64,000 bases of DNA. Source: Hermodice carunculata (lineage: Eukaryota > Annelida > Polychaeta > Eunicida > Amphinomidae). The translations under genes were made by a program, and so were the position numbers. The DNA lies in NCBI GenBank assembly GCA_964020975.1, contig CAXHWN010002465.1, forward strand, positions 1,237,501 to 1,301,500, read 5' to 3'. The notes beneath the pieces were generated by a model. It ran no database searches. It was given only the letters and a program-made list of their open reading frames with translations, and had not been told where the DNA came from. Of this stretch, positions 39,960 through 54,364 are shown in pieces; the first letter of the stretch is position 1; every line of letters starts with the position of its first letter.

Positions 39960-41070
39960 GTCGTAAGTACGGATGTAACGACACACATTGTTCATGGAAA
40001 ACAAAATCAAACGTATGTATGTATTTGCATCTTTGAAAGTAATAATTGTACATTTTCTATGGAAGCAACTAGAATCAAATTAGAAAAAAAAACCATAATA
40101 CAATGAAATTAAGATACATGTTCCAAAGATTACTTAAGTATCCCTACTGTAACATATCACAAAAAGATGAAGGACTTCATTCATTTACAACCAGTTGTAA
40201 AGTATGATGCACTTTTTTTACATGGTTTGAAATTTCACACGGACAGAGAATTGTATAAGACATAATGACACTATTGAATCATGAGCATAAAAGAACAAAA
40301 TGGACATGACAACAAATTCTGTTTGTCATCTTATTATATTTCCATTAAAAATACAAAATTGCACATGGTATTTACAAATATATGACTTGGCATTGAAAGT
40401 ACGCATTATGTTTCCTGTCTTTACAATTTAACCCCTGCCCATTTGAGGTCTGTTTACACACAGTGTGCTGCTATGATCTCATATTGGATCCCAACTAACA
40501 TATACACCATGCTGAGCCTATAGATTTGACAATAAGATTTAAGTATTCAAGGGCTAGGGTTTTTTTTTTTTTTTTTTTTTTTTTTGGTTTAGTCGGCGGG
40601 GTCATTGTCAATTGTCTGTTCAGCCGCAATAACATTTTCGACCTGTTCCACAAAATTGTTGCCTGTGTCCTGGTCGGTTTGTACATGTTATGAGTTTCCA
40701 CCAAGAAACTTCAATTAGTCATGCTTCATTGCAGTTAGCTTTGCTGACTTCTCAGTCAAGTGAGCCTCTGTTGTGAGTAGGCACCTATTGTCCGTCGTTT
40801 ATATGCATTGCTTCGTCAATTTCTTCAACGGGATATTTTCAGAAAAAAAACCTATGTGCCTGATGCACATACAAAGGCCTGGGGCACATCTGCCAGCCTT
40901 TAGTTCTTAATTTGTTGAAGCTTTTGTTTGCATGATCGTTGCCGAACTTCACTGAATTTGGCTTACGGATGATGACAAAACGTTATCGTTGAACATCATG
41001 GACCGATGCTGCTTAGAATCAAACATACGTACAATGAAGTATGGGTCAAGCAAGGTTGGACTTCATCACA
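39960..41070. repeat. Old duplicated segment, copy 2
   Basis: Diverged partner of 9240-11760, less than half as long. Shared words in order include AACAAATTCTGTTTG/AAAAATCTGTTTT, GTCATCTTATTATATTTCC and ACATACGTACAATGAAGTAT. No intact gene. Confidence 0.5.
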
Positions 41071-41404
41071 AAATCTCCAAAGCGATGCCATTGGTTGATT
41101 ACATTGGTTCCAGGGAATCAATCAAGTGACATGAACTTGGGACCCATGGTAAACTCTCTTAAAGATTGTAGAGCAACATGTTTTTAACTCTTAACCTGCC
41201 GTAGGCTATCACGTGACCCTAGCACGGGACTGTATGTCATATCCCTTTTTCAACTACTACCTGAAGGCTCAGTGGTTCTGTTTGACCTAATTTGGGCTTT
41301 GTATCTTGCTCTTTACAAGTATATATATATATCATTTATCTGACATGTTCAGTTATCTGACACATTTCATAGGGAACAGATGGTGTCATTCTAACGAGTT
41401 TTCA

Positions 41405-41424
41405 CTATATATACACATATATAC

Positions 41425-41516
<92 letters not shown>
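41405..41516. repeat. (TA)n microsatellite
   Basis: TA repeat with CA and AA interruptions at the left end, followed by TGTGTGTATGTGTG. Confidence 0.95.
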
Positions 41517-41518
<2 letters not shown>

Positions 41519-42168
41519 GTGTGTATGTGTGTTGTACTTGTTCAGTTTGGTTAGTTAAAAGAAAGCAAGGGAAAGGGGAATATAATGCCATGAGTGCATG
41601 CATACATACATTCAAGTATTACAGCCTACTCAAGAAGCACTATTCAATAAATTTTAACTTAATAAATAACAAAGGTTGACAAAAATAAAAGGTGTCATGT
41701 CAATGCAATGGCGAAGCTCCAAATTATTCTCTGAAAAAACAAGCCTTCATTACAGCATATATATTTTGTTCAGTTTTTCGTTACAGGCTGGTATCGGAAC
41801 CATAGTTATCCTTAAAATATTTAATGTTTGTTCCGTTCTTGACTTCAGCACCGTCCACATATTGCACATTTCCGCTGTGAATTATTCGCATTAAGTAAAA
41901 AGCATACATGTAATAGATCCAGCCATGTTAATGCTGCACGCACGCATATACGAAATAAATATATATCTTTCGAATCAAATTACTGCAGTTTGAGAAGGGC
42001 AATAAATGGATATCCCCCCCCCCCCAAAAAAGCGTCAACAGTGTGTGTGATGAGTGATCCATCTTGTCACTTTACGATTCAGCAGGACATTTCTTTTTTG
42101 GAATCAAGTGCATACAACACCCAGCACAATATTTTTTCAAGCCTTATGCAACTTGATACATACAAGAA

Positions 42169-42384
<216 letters not shown>

Positions 42385-42389
42385 TACGA

Positions 42390-44334
<1,945 letters not shown>

Positions 44335-44482
44335 TGGCTTAACATTATTGTGAATCACCTTGGAAATGGTACGTTCACAAGGGGCAGGTTTGATAATTCT
44401 GGTGAAGAGACCGCAATATTTCAAATGAAACCAAATCACCCTTGAAGCAATGCATTTATGTTAAGGATTCAATTGAAAGAGA

Positions 44483-47029
44483 TTGTGGCCTCAGCGTTTT
44501 CTTGGGAAGTCACGTCTAATTCGATTTAGGTCAGTTATGACTTCAGCTCAACAGAATATCAGCACTGAAACTGGATTACCCTCAGAGGCACTAAAGTGTT
44601 GCTTTATTTGGCAATGCTTTGCAAACAATCTTCTCTATCACTGCATTATGAATACCACTAAACCCCAACTCAGAGTCAATTCCTTGAGAAAGGTTCATGC
44701 GTATCTGAAATCATGCATTATGCACCGTGGATTTGTCAAGCCTGAAGTTGTAACATTTGTGGAACGCAACACACGAGAAATGCCAGATCTTACGTATATT
44801 CGAAAAAGGCCTTTAGGCTATATTCAATTCATTCTGGGTACAATACTGGTAAAGTGTCAATCATATAAATTTAGAGCATTATGGTATGGCAGAATCCATT
44901 TACATTTACTTGCTTTTTCGAATTTCAAATGGTTATTGAAAATAATATCTCTAAGACTTCGTATGGGATTCACATGTCCCATATTTTGTATCCAATCTGC
45001 TAATTTTGCAGAAGTATATGAATGTACCGGACAAATGAGGACATGTGCAACTATCCTTAGAGCCTGTGATGACTTAAACGATGTTGTCCTTGTATCTTCC
45101 ACAAGGTCTTTATATCTGAAATATGTGATGGAAAGGCCTCTTCTGAGAAGTGGAGGATTAAAGGTTATGTATCAGCAATTCACCTTCGTCCCAACACAAA
45201 CTAAAATGGAGCCTCTCAGTCATTTGCTGACAGTTATTAACAAGTGTCCAATAAAAAAATCTTTTGTTTTATATATGAGGTGTTTATTTCTTAAGTTCAT
45301 GGACACATTAAAAAAGTATTGCAATTCGGTGGTCTCTTGCAGCAGCACACAGTCAAATCAGGTTTGCAAACGAGAAAGGGGGCTGTTTGCATCTTGTGGC
45401 TCGATTGACTTCAATGGTGCACACACCCATGTTAGATCAATCATTTGGCAAGTATATGCACCTGCGTCGATGAAAATACAATGGCATGCCAGGAAAATAG
45501 ATATTTATGTCACAGGACAAAATTGTAAGGCAGTATACCTTCTGTTGAGAGATATAGGTCTAGTTGGTTCAGTCCTGGGGCGTTATTGTGGTAGGTTGTA
45601 TCCATTTGACATTAGCACTGTCAGTCATAAAGCAGCAGCATATTACAGAGCCATCATTATGTCTCGAACAAGAAGCAAATTCGTCTTAAACTATCAATTC
45701 ATAAACTACCTTAATAAAGTCACAGAAAGGGTACAAAAAGGACCAGGAACACTTCGCACATCTATTAAGAACCAGGTATTACAAAGTAAATTTAAACAGA
45801 TTTGGAGCAGGATAACAGAGCCTGGCTGGCATTTTATCATCCAGGTCCAAGGAATATTTCAGTGGTCTGGTGGTATACAATTTGACATTTCGGAGAGTCC
45901 ATCTGACACACACTATTTTTCTAATTGCCTTCCATGTCTGCAACCAACCATAGCTGCATTCCATAAAATGTATGTAACTCTTGGACATTATGCCTCTGTG
46001 ACTCTGCATCTGAATAGTAAATCTTATCTACAAGGTCATGTCTTAATAAATTTTTGTGAGGCTCTGAACTGTAAGGCAAGCAACGTGAAATTTCTAAACA
46101 TTTCCAAAGAGGTCCGGGTAAATGAAAATACACCTTTTACATGGAAAAATAAGCAAGTGTTTGTTCTTGGGTTTAACATGAAGTGGAATCTTAATGCCCA
46201 CGTGTTGCTCTTCAAAGTATCATGGAGAGGCCCAGATAACCATATATGTGCATTTGGTGGAATTGTTGTGTATGCCAAAAATTTTCCAAAGTTGTCAGAA
46301 AAGAATGGGCCATACTGCAATAGATATAGACACCTGTTCAACCTCCACATGGAAAGAATTCCAGTTCCATCTTTCGGACCATATTTAACAATAGTATATT
46401 ATTCTCTAATTCATGCTGGTCAGTTAACCTTTGATGCTCTTGTTTATCCCTCCACTTGCAAAGGAGTAAGAAATATCCTCCCAAATGTGAGATATACATG
46501 GACACATTTCATAATAAACACTCGTTACCTAACCATTAGAGCAAATCCTTATATTTCCACTTCCACACCGATGGTACATTTAATATTTGCTCCAGGATTT
46601 CCTTGCCTTTTTTATGTAGAATCAAACTTTGACGGCCTTTCATTTAAAAAACAATCTTTTTTTAAGTTAACCCAGGCAAATGGAGTACCTCTTTCATTAT
46701 CTTTGTGGACAAACAGTGTAGATTATGAAGATGTGCCAGAAAAATCGCTCTCTTGCATCTCTCGGGTGAACATTGAATTACACGAATGTCACCGTATGTG
46801 TTCTGATACAGTGGGTCTTAAAGGCAAGGTACAGCTGTATTCATCGGAAGTTTACCTTTGTTTAACACAATGTGGAGTTGAACCTTTTCTAATTACCGTA
46901 AATGCAAGTAACAGGCTCCATCCATGCACAATCCATAACATAAAAAACGTCACATCATGGCTTCGCAAAATTGCATGGATTCATTGCCAACATATTAAAC
47001 TGCACTCTGCTATGGTAAATTTCATGTGA
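44483..47029 (+). CDS. Large cysteine-rich protein with CUB-like modules (5' part)
   Basis: An open frame of 848 codons, far longer than chance in this AT-rich DNA. Two stretches resemble CUB domains: residues about 127-233, ending VVLVSSTRSLYLKYV and GGLKVMYQQ, and about 300-406, with LGRYCGRLYPFDIS followed by a FVLNYQF strand. Further on, CAFGGIVVY (589-597), GPYC (609-612) and LTIVYYSL (635-642) look like another module in which a Cys-Gly-Gly strand alternates with a Tyr-rich strand. Cysteines are frequent and there is no nuclear or enzymatic motif, so an extracellular or membrane-anchored adhesive or receptor role is inferred. The ORF opens at TTG; the first ATG is at 44537. Neither gives a signal peptide, so the true 5' end is probably an upstream exon. 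The frame ends at 47027-47029 and the theme continues directly in the next frame. I do not recognise the exact family. Confidence 0.6.
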   Translation: MWPQRFLGKSRLIRFRSVMTSAQQNISTETGLPSEALKCCFIWQCFANNLLYHCIMNTTKPQLRVNSLRKVHAYLKSCIMHRGFVKPEVVTFVERNTREMPDLTYIRKRPLGYIQFILGTILVKCQSYKFRALWYGRIHLHLLAFSNFKWLLKIISLRLRMGFTCPIFCIQSANFAEVYECTGQMRTCATILRACDDLNDVVLVSSTRSLYLKYVMERPLLRSGGLKVMYQQFTFVPTQTKMEPLSHLLTVINKCPIKKSFVLYMRCLFLKFMDTLKKYCNSVVSCSSTQSNQVCKRERGLFASCGSIDFNGAHTHVRSIIWQVYAPASMKIQWHARKIDIYVTGQNCKAVYLLLRDIGLVGSVLGRYCGRLYPFDISTVSHKAAAYYRAIIMSRTRSKFVLNYQFINYLNKVTERVQKGPGTLRTSIKNQVLQSKFKQIWSRITEPGWHFIIQVQGIFQWSGGIQFDISESPSDTHYFSNCLPCLQPTIAAFHKMYVTLGHYASVTLHLNSKSYLQGHVLINFCEALNCKASNVKFLNISKEVRVNENTPFTWKNKQVFVLGFNMKWNLNAHVLLFKVSWRGPDNHICAFGGIVVYAKNFPKLSEKNGPYCNRYRHLFNLHMERIPVPSFGPYLTIVYYSLIHAGQLTFDALVYPSTCKGVRNILPNVRYTWTHFIINTRYLTIRANPYISTSTPMVHLIFAPGFPCLFYVESNFDGLSFKKQSFFKLTQANGVPLSLSLWTNSVDYEDVPEKSLSCISRVNIELHECHRMCSDTVGLKGKVQLYSSEVYLCLTQCGVEPFLITVNASNRLHPCTIHNIKNVTSWLRKIAWIHCQHIKLHSAMVNFM

Positions 47030-47898
47030 GTATAACAAGTTCATCCACTCCGATGCTGTCATATGTTCCAGTTATCAAAATTACATTTTACAATAGAGGA
47101 TCTGGATGCACTAACAAGTATATGGTGAAATTATGGGGATATCACTGGTGTAACATTTTATCAAAATGTCATATTGGAAAAAAATATTTTAGTAAGTACA
47201 ATTGTAAAAGTGCATTGGGTCTGAATGAATTACTTCGAGGATATAATATGGTGTGGCAGTGGGAATGTAATTTGATCAAACCATTTGAGATAGAGCTCGA
47301 ACTTCCCCCAGAAAATATGTTATCTGTGCCTTATTACTTGATTGAAGCCAAGCAGGTGATTTGTCATGGAATCCAATTTGTACACTGTTTACCAACCATC
47401 AACATTACGCAATTAGGTCGGTATGGAAGAACATATGACACTGTTTTGTTTGGTTTACTTCGGCTTAGGAGTTATCCTAAATATGTTCAATGTGAGAGGA
47501 AGAATCCAAATAACACTGCCTGGGTGACTGATTTGGACCTTCAATGCATTAAAGTTCCAGTGGCATGCATGAAAAAAACAATCTACAAGGTGCAAGCTCC
47601 TGTTCACATTTCGTGGTATTCTGCTAGTGCTACGTGCTGGAGGGATCAGTCACAACTTATTCATAATATCAATAGGGAGGAACTGAAGATAGTATTATAT
47701 TCGCTACAAATACACCAAACAAACAAAAACCAGGTTACCTTTAAGGATGCTGATTGGCCAATTTTTGTTTTCACTCCAATGAACACTACCCTGCAGATCA
47801 CAGCAATGAAACACATTGTTCTGGCCCGTGATTCAGCCCTGTATTTATGGCAAGCATCTGTCATATTTATTGGACTTGTCAGAGATCAGGTCTGCTAA
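46999..47898 (+). CDS. Continuation of the cysteine-rich protein in the next frame (3' part)
   Basis: After a stop at 46996-46998 this frame is open for about 300 codons, and no ATG near its beginning is needed: it overlaps the end of the 848-codon frame and continues the same composition. It starts ALCYGKFHVSI and continues with SYVPVIKITFYNRGSGC, CHGIQFVHCLPTINITQLGR and, near the end, WPIFVFTPMNTTLQI. The overlap of about 30 bp is too short for an intron, so the two halves are best explained by a one-base shift between 46996 and 47026, from real decay, a polymorphism or an assembly error. CATGTGAGTATA at 47023 resembles a splice donor, but the downstream frame opens at once. The ORF ends at TAA 47896-47898, with no visible membrane anchor. 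Confidence 0.5.
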   Translation, partial: TALCYGKFHVSITSSSTPMLSYVPVIKITFYNRGSGCTNKYMVKLWGYHWCNILSKCHIGKKYFSKYNCKSALGLNELLRGYNMVWQWECNLIKPFEIELELPPENMLSVPYYLIEAKQVICHGIQFVHCLPTINITQLGRYGRTYDTVLFGLLRLRSYPKYVQCERKNPNNTAWVTDLDLQCIKVPVACMKKTIYKVQAPVHISWYSASATCWRDQSQLIHNINREELKIVLYSLQIHQTNKNQVTFKDADWPIFVFTPMNTTLQITAMKHIVLARDSALYLWQASVIFIGLVRDQVC

Positions 47899-48889
47899 GG
47901 TTTTATAACTAGCAAAGATTATTTAAAATGTATCTGCACACCACTAGAACTGTCAATGCAAGCAGTCACAAGAGGTTCATTTTCAAAATATTGTGTATAA
48001 TATAGCCTTTTTTTTTATTTTTAGCACTGCATGTGTCTCTTTGATATTCATTATGTTGTACCCTTTCCTGCCGCACAGACAAAAGGTATCAGAGAGACAC
48101 ACCTACACATATTTAAGCATCACAACAACTATTGATACACCTCATCCTTATTATACTCAGATATAATACATCTTCACCGAACCAAGGGCCAAAAGATTTC
48201 AGGGACTTGAAGTTAAATTCTTTTACAATGTGACTTCTTTATCCGATATATTATTTAAAAATCAGATGGTGTATTTAAAAGGAGCTTCAACAGCTATGTA
48301 AAGTCTTCACATGGACTTATAGCTATTTATATTAGGAAAACAAAGTTTAAAAAACAAAATGTGAGCAAATAAAAAGAATTATGTGTTTAATTATAAGTAT
48401 ATTTGAATCACTTACACAGCCACAGACAGTAATCGTAATCATTGAAATAGTTTGTTCAATTTTCTGAAATCTGCATAAGCAACCTGGAAAGTTGCAGTTA
48501 TACACAGACATTTCTGTAGCATGGAACTGCCCAGAAATACTAAAATAAATGTATCCACTTGTACTCCCATGGTCAGTTTAGCAGAAGAGAGATCAGATTG
48601 GCTAAGTTTTTATGCCCAGCTCTATCCAGAAAATGTCCAACTCATCGCAGGGTACTGTGAAATTTTGTTCAACAACCCTAGTGACAGAAAACGCTACGAG
48701 ACATTTTGTAGTATTTCTATTCAGCAGTTTGGGAGGAAAAATGTAAAATAGGGCACATTTTTATGTATATTGTCTCAATGCACTGGAAACCGATAAAATG
48801 GTGTTTATTTGACTGATATGACTCAGTAGTTACAGCACACAATTCAGTTGGTGAGTGCAGAAACACCTTTAAATTTTGGTATGGCCAGT

Positions 48890-48990
48890 TTCAAACCACT
48901 AGTTGTCTGCCATTGGTGACTGCCTGTCTCAAGTCAGGAGTGAAGTTTGTTTTTTCGCATTGGTATTGAAAGTTCAGTGTTGGTGGTTTG
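48890..48990 (-). repeat. Dispersed repeat family R2, inverted copy
   Basis: The reverse complement reads CAATACCAATGCGAAAAAAC, TTCACTCCTGACTTGAGACA and GGCAGTCACC, matching the copies at 20.1 and 51.3 kb. Confidence 0.6.
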
Positions 48991-50126
48991 GTAAGTCTTG
49001 AATCTGCCTTTTGCTGTATATAGCTTTATTGCCATTGTTGAATTGCAATTTGTCGGTGTGAGCAATCCTTTTTCTGGACTACTTGAAGTCGCAATATATT
49101 GCCAGCTTGGCACTTGAGAAGTCTGGAGACTTCCTGCTCCTTCATATGGAATATGGAGTCTACCTCGGGTCTTGGGAGTAAATATGCACACTGCAGGGCA
49201 ATTCCACACCAACAATAAATTTAATTCCAAATGACAACAAGCTATAACAAACCAAATGCAACACATTATACTTCAGTCTGTCTGTTTTACTGACGTTTCT
49301 TGGGTTTCATCCATTTCCATTTCTTCTCACAATCAGAAGTCCAATTCTCTTCGCACTTTGAGGGAACATGTCTTGATATGGTTTATAATTAATATCTTCA
49401 AAAAGTGACATTGCTATTATTCCCGAGTTTTTAAGTCTGTTGCAAATAACATAAGAATATAATGGAAAGAGAAAGCCTACATGTTAACGTGGTTGGTATT
49501 GGAAAACTTCACATGTATACAGTTTTTCTTCAAAACCCTTGGCCACACCCCATTTAAGCATGATGGGTGTGTACTCTCGGTGAGTCTTTATGGCATACTC
49601 ATTGTGTCATGGTTTAAAGACTCTAAAGTTTTTGTGTCATTTTCTTTCCCAGTTTTATAATTTGCTTGGAGATGAGGCACATTTGCAATTCTTGGTCAAT
49701 GTGCTTTGGCATTGTCCATATATCCCTCTATTCTTGTGCTTCATCCTTCCATCTATGGTTCCGTTTGGTAATGTCGCATCATCGCAATATCAAAAAAGTT
49801 GCCTCAACAGATAAGCACACCAGTAGTACAAAAGAGCCTTACAAGAATATGAACTTCCTTGATATCTGGGTTACCATGACTTACCAATCCATAACTGCGT
49901 ATGGGACCAACAATGCACTCAGTGATTCACAAGCATCAAGATTTTGCAGCAATTTGGCAGAATTTGTGACCACTATCAACAAAGCTAAACGGACACAAAA
50001 TTTCATGGCGAGCCCGAGTTATATTCGACTGAGAATAATTTCAGGCATTCTGGTTGCTATGGAGAATACGGAATAAATAAGGTAAAGTATGATGAAGTTG
50101 TGCAAATTGCTACGAAAATTTCTAAA

Positions 50127-50220
50127 GACAGACAGACAGACAGACACACACAGGCAGACAGATAGATAGATGACAGACAGACAGACAGACAGACCGATAG
50201 ATAGATACATAGATAGATAA

Positions 50221-50301
<81 letters not shown>
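50127..50301. repeat. (GACA)n/(GATA)n microsatellite
   Basis: GACA units give way to about 20 GATA units (from about 50217). Confidence 0.95.
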
Positions 50302-51289
50302 ATAAGTAAATAATATTAATAGCCACTTTCAAACGGCAGGGTAGCTTTGGACATGGTAAAAACAGTCATAGAATTAGTTTGGGGCAGCTAAACACATTTT
50401 TTGCAGTGATCGAGAGTTCTTTGTGTGTCCGTCTACACTGCCAACTGTTGAGTTTTCGCAGAGTATGGATGACCAGTAAATGTGACATCAATAGCGAATA
50501 TTGAGAGAGGAGTGTCTTTTGCTAGTTGAAAGCCAACTTGCGAACGGTGGTTTCTATGCCGTGACGGCAATTGAGGAGGCGAGGAATCCACCTTGTCCAA
50601 TGACCCTGATCTTGCAAAAATTAAGTAGTAAACCTAAGGTCTGCTCGCATATGTTTTCCTGCAATGAATATTCTAATGTGGCAAGAATGTGGCAAGTTAC
50701 GCAATCACTTGCATAGAAGTCTCCATACTTGGCCAGGAGACACATTTTCTTCATTTTGTAGAGGGTCTTCCCCCTTTTGGATATTATCACCAACCTTGGT
50801 GTTTTGCACTTTTTCACCTTTTGCATGACAGTGCGTTGGTTAGTCTGTCTGTGCAATGTTTTGCATTAAAGAAGCGAAGCTGATTGTTCGATTTTTCAAT
50901 TTCACCCTCAGAGGGTGACTCTTAGCCAGAATAATTCCCAGTCTAATCTTAGTAATTTGTGTTTGAACAATCGTCATATTTGTTTCATTATTTAACCACT
51001 TTATACACTTTGAGCATTATTTGTGTCAGTATGCAACTCGTCCTAAAAAAGCAAACCAGAAACCATCTGTTGATGTGTTACTGTAGCTGAGGTCCAAACG
51101 ACAGGACAACAAAAGACATAGCCCATGAAAGATTATTCAATTTGTAAAAACGTTTTTGGACTATTTCAAATATTTTCTAAACAATGCAAAGAAAATACTA
51201 ATCAAGGTACACGTGTTGCTCTATGGTGTCCAAGCGATTAAGTGGCACCACAGATCTGATAATTTTATGGCTGTAATTTTGCTGATCTA

Positions 51290-51870
51290 ATAGTACAGAA
51301 ACATATGATCCATATTCATTAATTCCAAACCCAACAATGACGGCAAAGAGATTTCAGACTTGCCAAAGCATCAACATTCCTTTTCCAATACCAATGTGAA
51401 GAAACAAATTTCACTCCTGACTTGAGACAGGCAGTCACCCATAAAAGGCAACTGGTGGTTAAACCGGTCCTCTCAACCTTAGAAATATTCATCATTAACT
51501 GCAGACACTAGTTCTTTTTCCCAAAATGTATCGGCCTAACCACCCAAAACACAAATTTCATTTCTTATCCCAAAAATAAAAAGAAACCTGTTAGGCCTAT
51601 CACCTTTCAGTTCTCCCGACTTGTCAGCTTAGTTTAAAGTAAAAGAGTAAAGTAGGCCTACATCGTTTTGTGATATTTATGAATCTGGAACAGTATACAC
51701 ACACCCTACCTCCACTATAACTATGAGTAGGAGAACAAAGCCCACAGCACAACATAGCCAATATAGTAATTTTCAAATAGTACAGAAACACATGATCCAT
51801 ATTCATTAATTCCAAACCCAACAATGACGGCAAAGAGATTTCAGACTTGCCAAAGCATCAACATTTCTTT
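51290..51870 (+). repeat. Dispersed repeat family R2: two copies in tandem
   Basis: ATGATCCATATTCATTAATT, CCAAACCCAACAATGACGGC and GCCAAAGCATCAACATT occur at 51305-51380 and again at 51792-51868, almost without difference, so the duplication is recent. The first copy extends on to TTTCACTCCTGACTTGAGAC and AAAAGGCAACTGGTGG. Confidence 0.7.
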
Positions 51871-53046
51871 AAACCGCTTGATTGTGTTGTGTGTTTTCAC
51901 TTAGGAGCCCTCAGTTTTTCACTTCTGGTCTCTTAAAGAATAAAGAATATTTTAATTAAATTAGTGTACAGTGAGGATTTTCTCATGTCACTGGCTGACT
52001 TCGAACAAAGCTGGAGGCTTTTTGCCTTCACTTTTTACCACTCTCTATAAGCTGAGAGTCCAAACTCTGCCAAGCATGGCAAATCCTCATTCTTATATAC
52101 TTAACTCTGACTCAACCTTGGCAGAAAATTCCCAAAAAGCACTTTTTTCACCCAGATCCAGACACACCCAATTAGATCTGGTTATTACAATGTTTCTTCA
52201 AAACAAAACATGACTAGGTGATGTGAAAACCCTAAAATATGTATGTACCTTGCTTTAAATTGGCTCCTTCTATCAGTTTCTGTCCGCATGAAACACCCCC
52301 TCTTATTCTCATACCGGATATTAACATATCAGGTTGAGTAAGTATCCAAATGGGAAAAGGATACCTTTTAAAATGTACTGAGTTCTCATGATTTATAAAT
52401 TTCAATCCACAATTGGTTTATCATTTAATTGTTTCTGAAAAAATCTATTCCAATTTTGTAAAGCACATTTTCATGTACTGCACAATCTCCAATCCATCAC
52501 TGTCACGTATAATTGCTATATAATTTAAGGCCTTCACACATCCTGGAATTATTGATTCATTATTTTACTGACTCATTGTATTATTACTATCTAGGTTATG
52601 TTCTTGCACAAGTCCCGTAATGTATTTGACACTCTGGAATTTACACTGCATCAGATATTATTTCAAAATAATATATATTCCACAATATTATTGCATTTAA
52701 CCTTCTGGAAATTCCACTGTACTTCCCCTTATCCAAAACTATTTTCAAATAAGATTTCGGAATGGTTATTCAATTCTTATTACTGAACCAACCAGATGTA
52801 CAATACATTAAATTAATACCGAAAATTATTACAATGTTTATCGCGGTAAAAACCTCAATACACCTTAAAGGTCAAATGTCACAGATGACGGTAATTTCCC
52901 ACATTTTAGCATTAATGTGTACATCAGGACCACATTTTTCGAACTCGAAAGAATTTTTGTATGTTTTTACTTCCGGGATACGAAACAAAACGTCTTTTAT
53001 CACCCTCACCACTAAAAACATTATTGAGGTTTTTGCCGTATTTATG

Positions 53047-53108
53047 CCGCCAGATGGCGCGCTTTGTGACGTAATTCTTGTCAAACCGAGTGGAAAAGAA
53101 GATGGCGG
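53047..53108 (+). promoter_or_regulatory. Candidate core promoter of the P2X7-like gene
   Basis: Three motifs sit just upstream of and at the start codon: CCGCCAGATGGCGC (53047-53060), which resembles a CTCF core; TGACGTAA (53067-53074), a CRE/ATF-like site; and AAGATGGCGG (53099-53108), which fits the YY1 motif often found over the initiator ATG of TATA-less genes. No TATA box was seen. This is motif matching by eye; only the base content is observed. Confidence 0.35.
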
Positions 53109-54285
53109 AATACATGTTTGACCCTATGTTCGGTTGGGAAGATGATGAAGAGAGTAGTTTTGGACCACAGGTTATATTCAGATCCGTTGTAAAACCATAC
53201 ATGTACGAGCCCTTAGCAAAGAGGAGACGTATTGAGGAGGTGGCGGTGGTGCCGTGCGACTCCGAGAAGAAGACTGTGGACCCAGAGCCGGAGGACCCAA
53301 CAGATGTTTCATGGTATGTGGATTATGCTCAATTTTGTGAGAGGAATGTACGACACTCGGACAGAGTTTAGTAGATTTTTCTCGTGTCGCGTGGTCACAA
53401 TAGCGTACACTAAAGTTTCGTATCGAATTAAAGTTATACAGATCAACATATTCCGCGTAGCTGGCAATAAAGGACGTGTGTATGGTGGGGCAGTTCTCCA
53501 TTCCCTTTCTCTGGAGTACCATGCCCGTGGAAGACTTCAGTAAAGCCCCTTGTCTCGTTTGTAAACTCGAGTTTGTCTGTATTTTAGATGCCATTGGTAT
53601 TGTGCATGTGATGATACATATAACAAACGAATGACATTTTTTAAAAGCCAAATCTGACCGAGTCGTCTGCACAGATCGTGAGTAGCTTGGAGTGGGGCAG
53701 TAATACACAAGGCCACACAGGACTGGCTACCGGGTCACGCTTTATCGCATTGCACAATCAATGATGCTAACAGTGAAAATTAGTTTATGGGTGGCGGGAG
53801 GTAAACGGCAGCTACTGTTCTGGCTAAGTAGAATACACAGGCGTGCATGCAAAGTCAGATACGGTGCTGAGGACTGACTGGGTAAAAGAAACGCTATGAA
53901 TTGATCGCTATGAATATATTCCATATTTATGAAAGGGTTTTTGAGTGAGAGCAAGTATTTCCCACCGAAATACTGTCTTGTTGGGTAAAAAGTTCGTAGC
54001 AATTTTCAACATAGTTGTTGCTTCTGTAACATAAAAAGTGCGAAGTGAAAAAGCAAAAAAACAAAAAATTAAAAAGGGGGGGGGGGTGGCATTCTGACAA
54101 TTTTGAAATCCAAGTTTTTCATTGAAAGCATAGCTAGGAGGCAGTGAGGCTTATTCAGACTATATGAGTATCGAAGAGCCTTCTTTCTTCCTTTATCTTT
54201 ATTTTCTTTCTTTCTCTTACTGTTCGTGCTTGTTTGCTTGCTTTCTTTCTTTTTCTCTCACTTTCTTTATTTGACTTGCACCAAA

Positions 54286-54318
<33 letters not shown>

Positions 54319-54323
54319 AAAAC

Positions 54324-54364
<41 letters not shown>

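Larger units (their letters stand above)
47899..53040. other. Mostly non-genic DNA
   Basis: Contains R2 repeats and a (GATA)n tract. Frames at 48521-48751 and 49590-50076 have no recognisable motif and are not called. Confidence 0.5.

Noticed and set aside
49590-50076. Two overlapping frames of 74 and 136 codons
   Set aside because: No family features, and the frames compete with each other; treated as chance.
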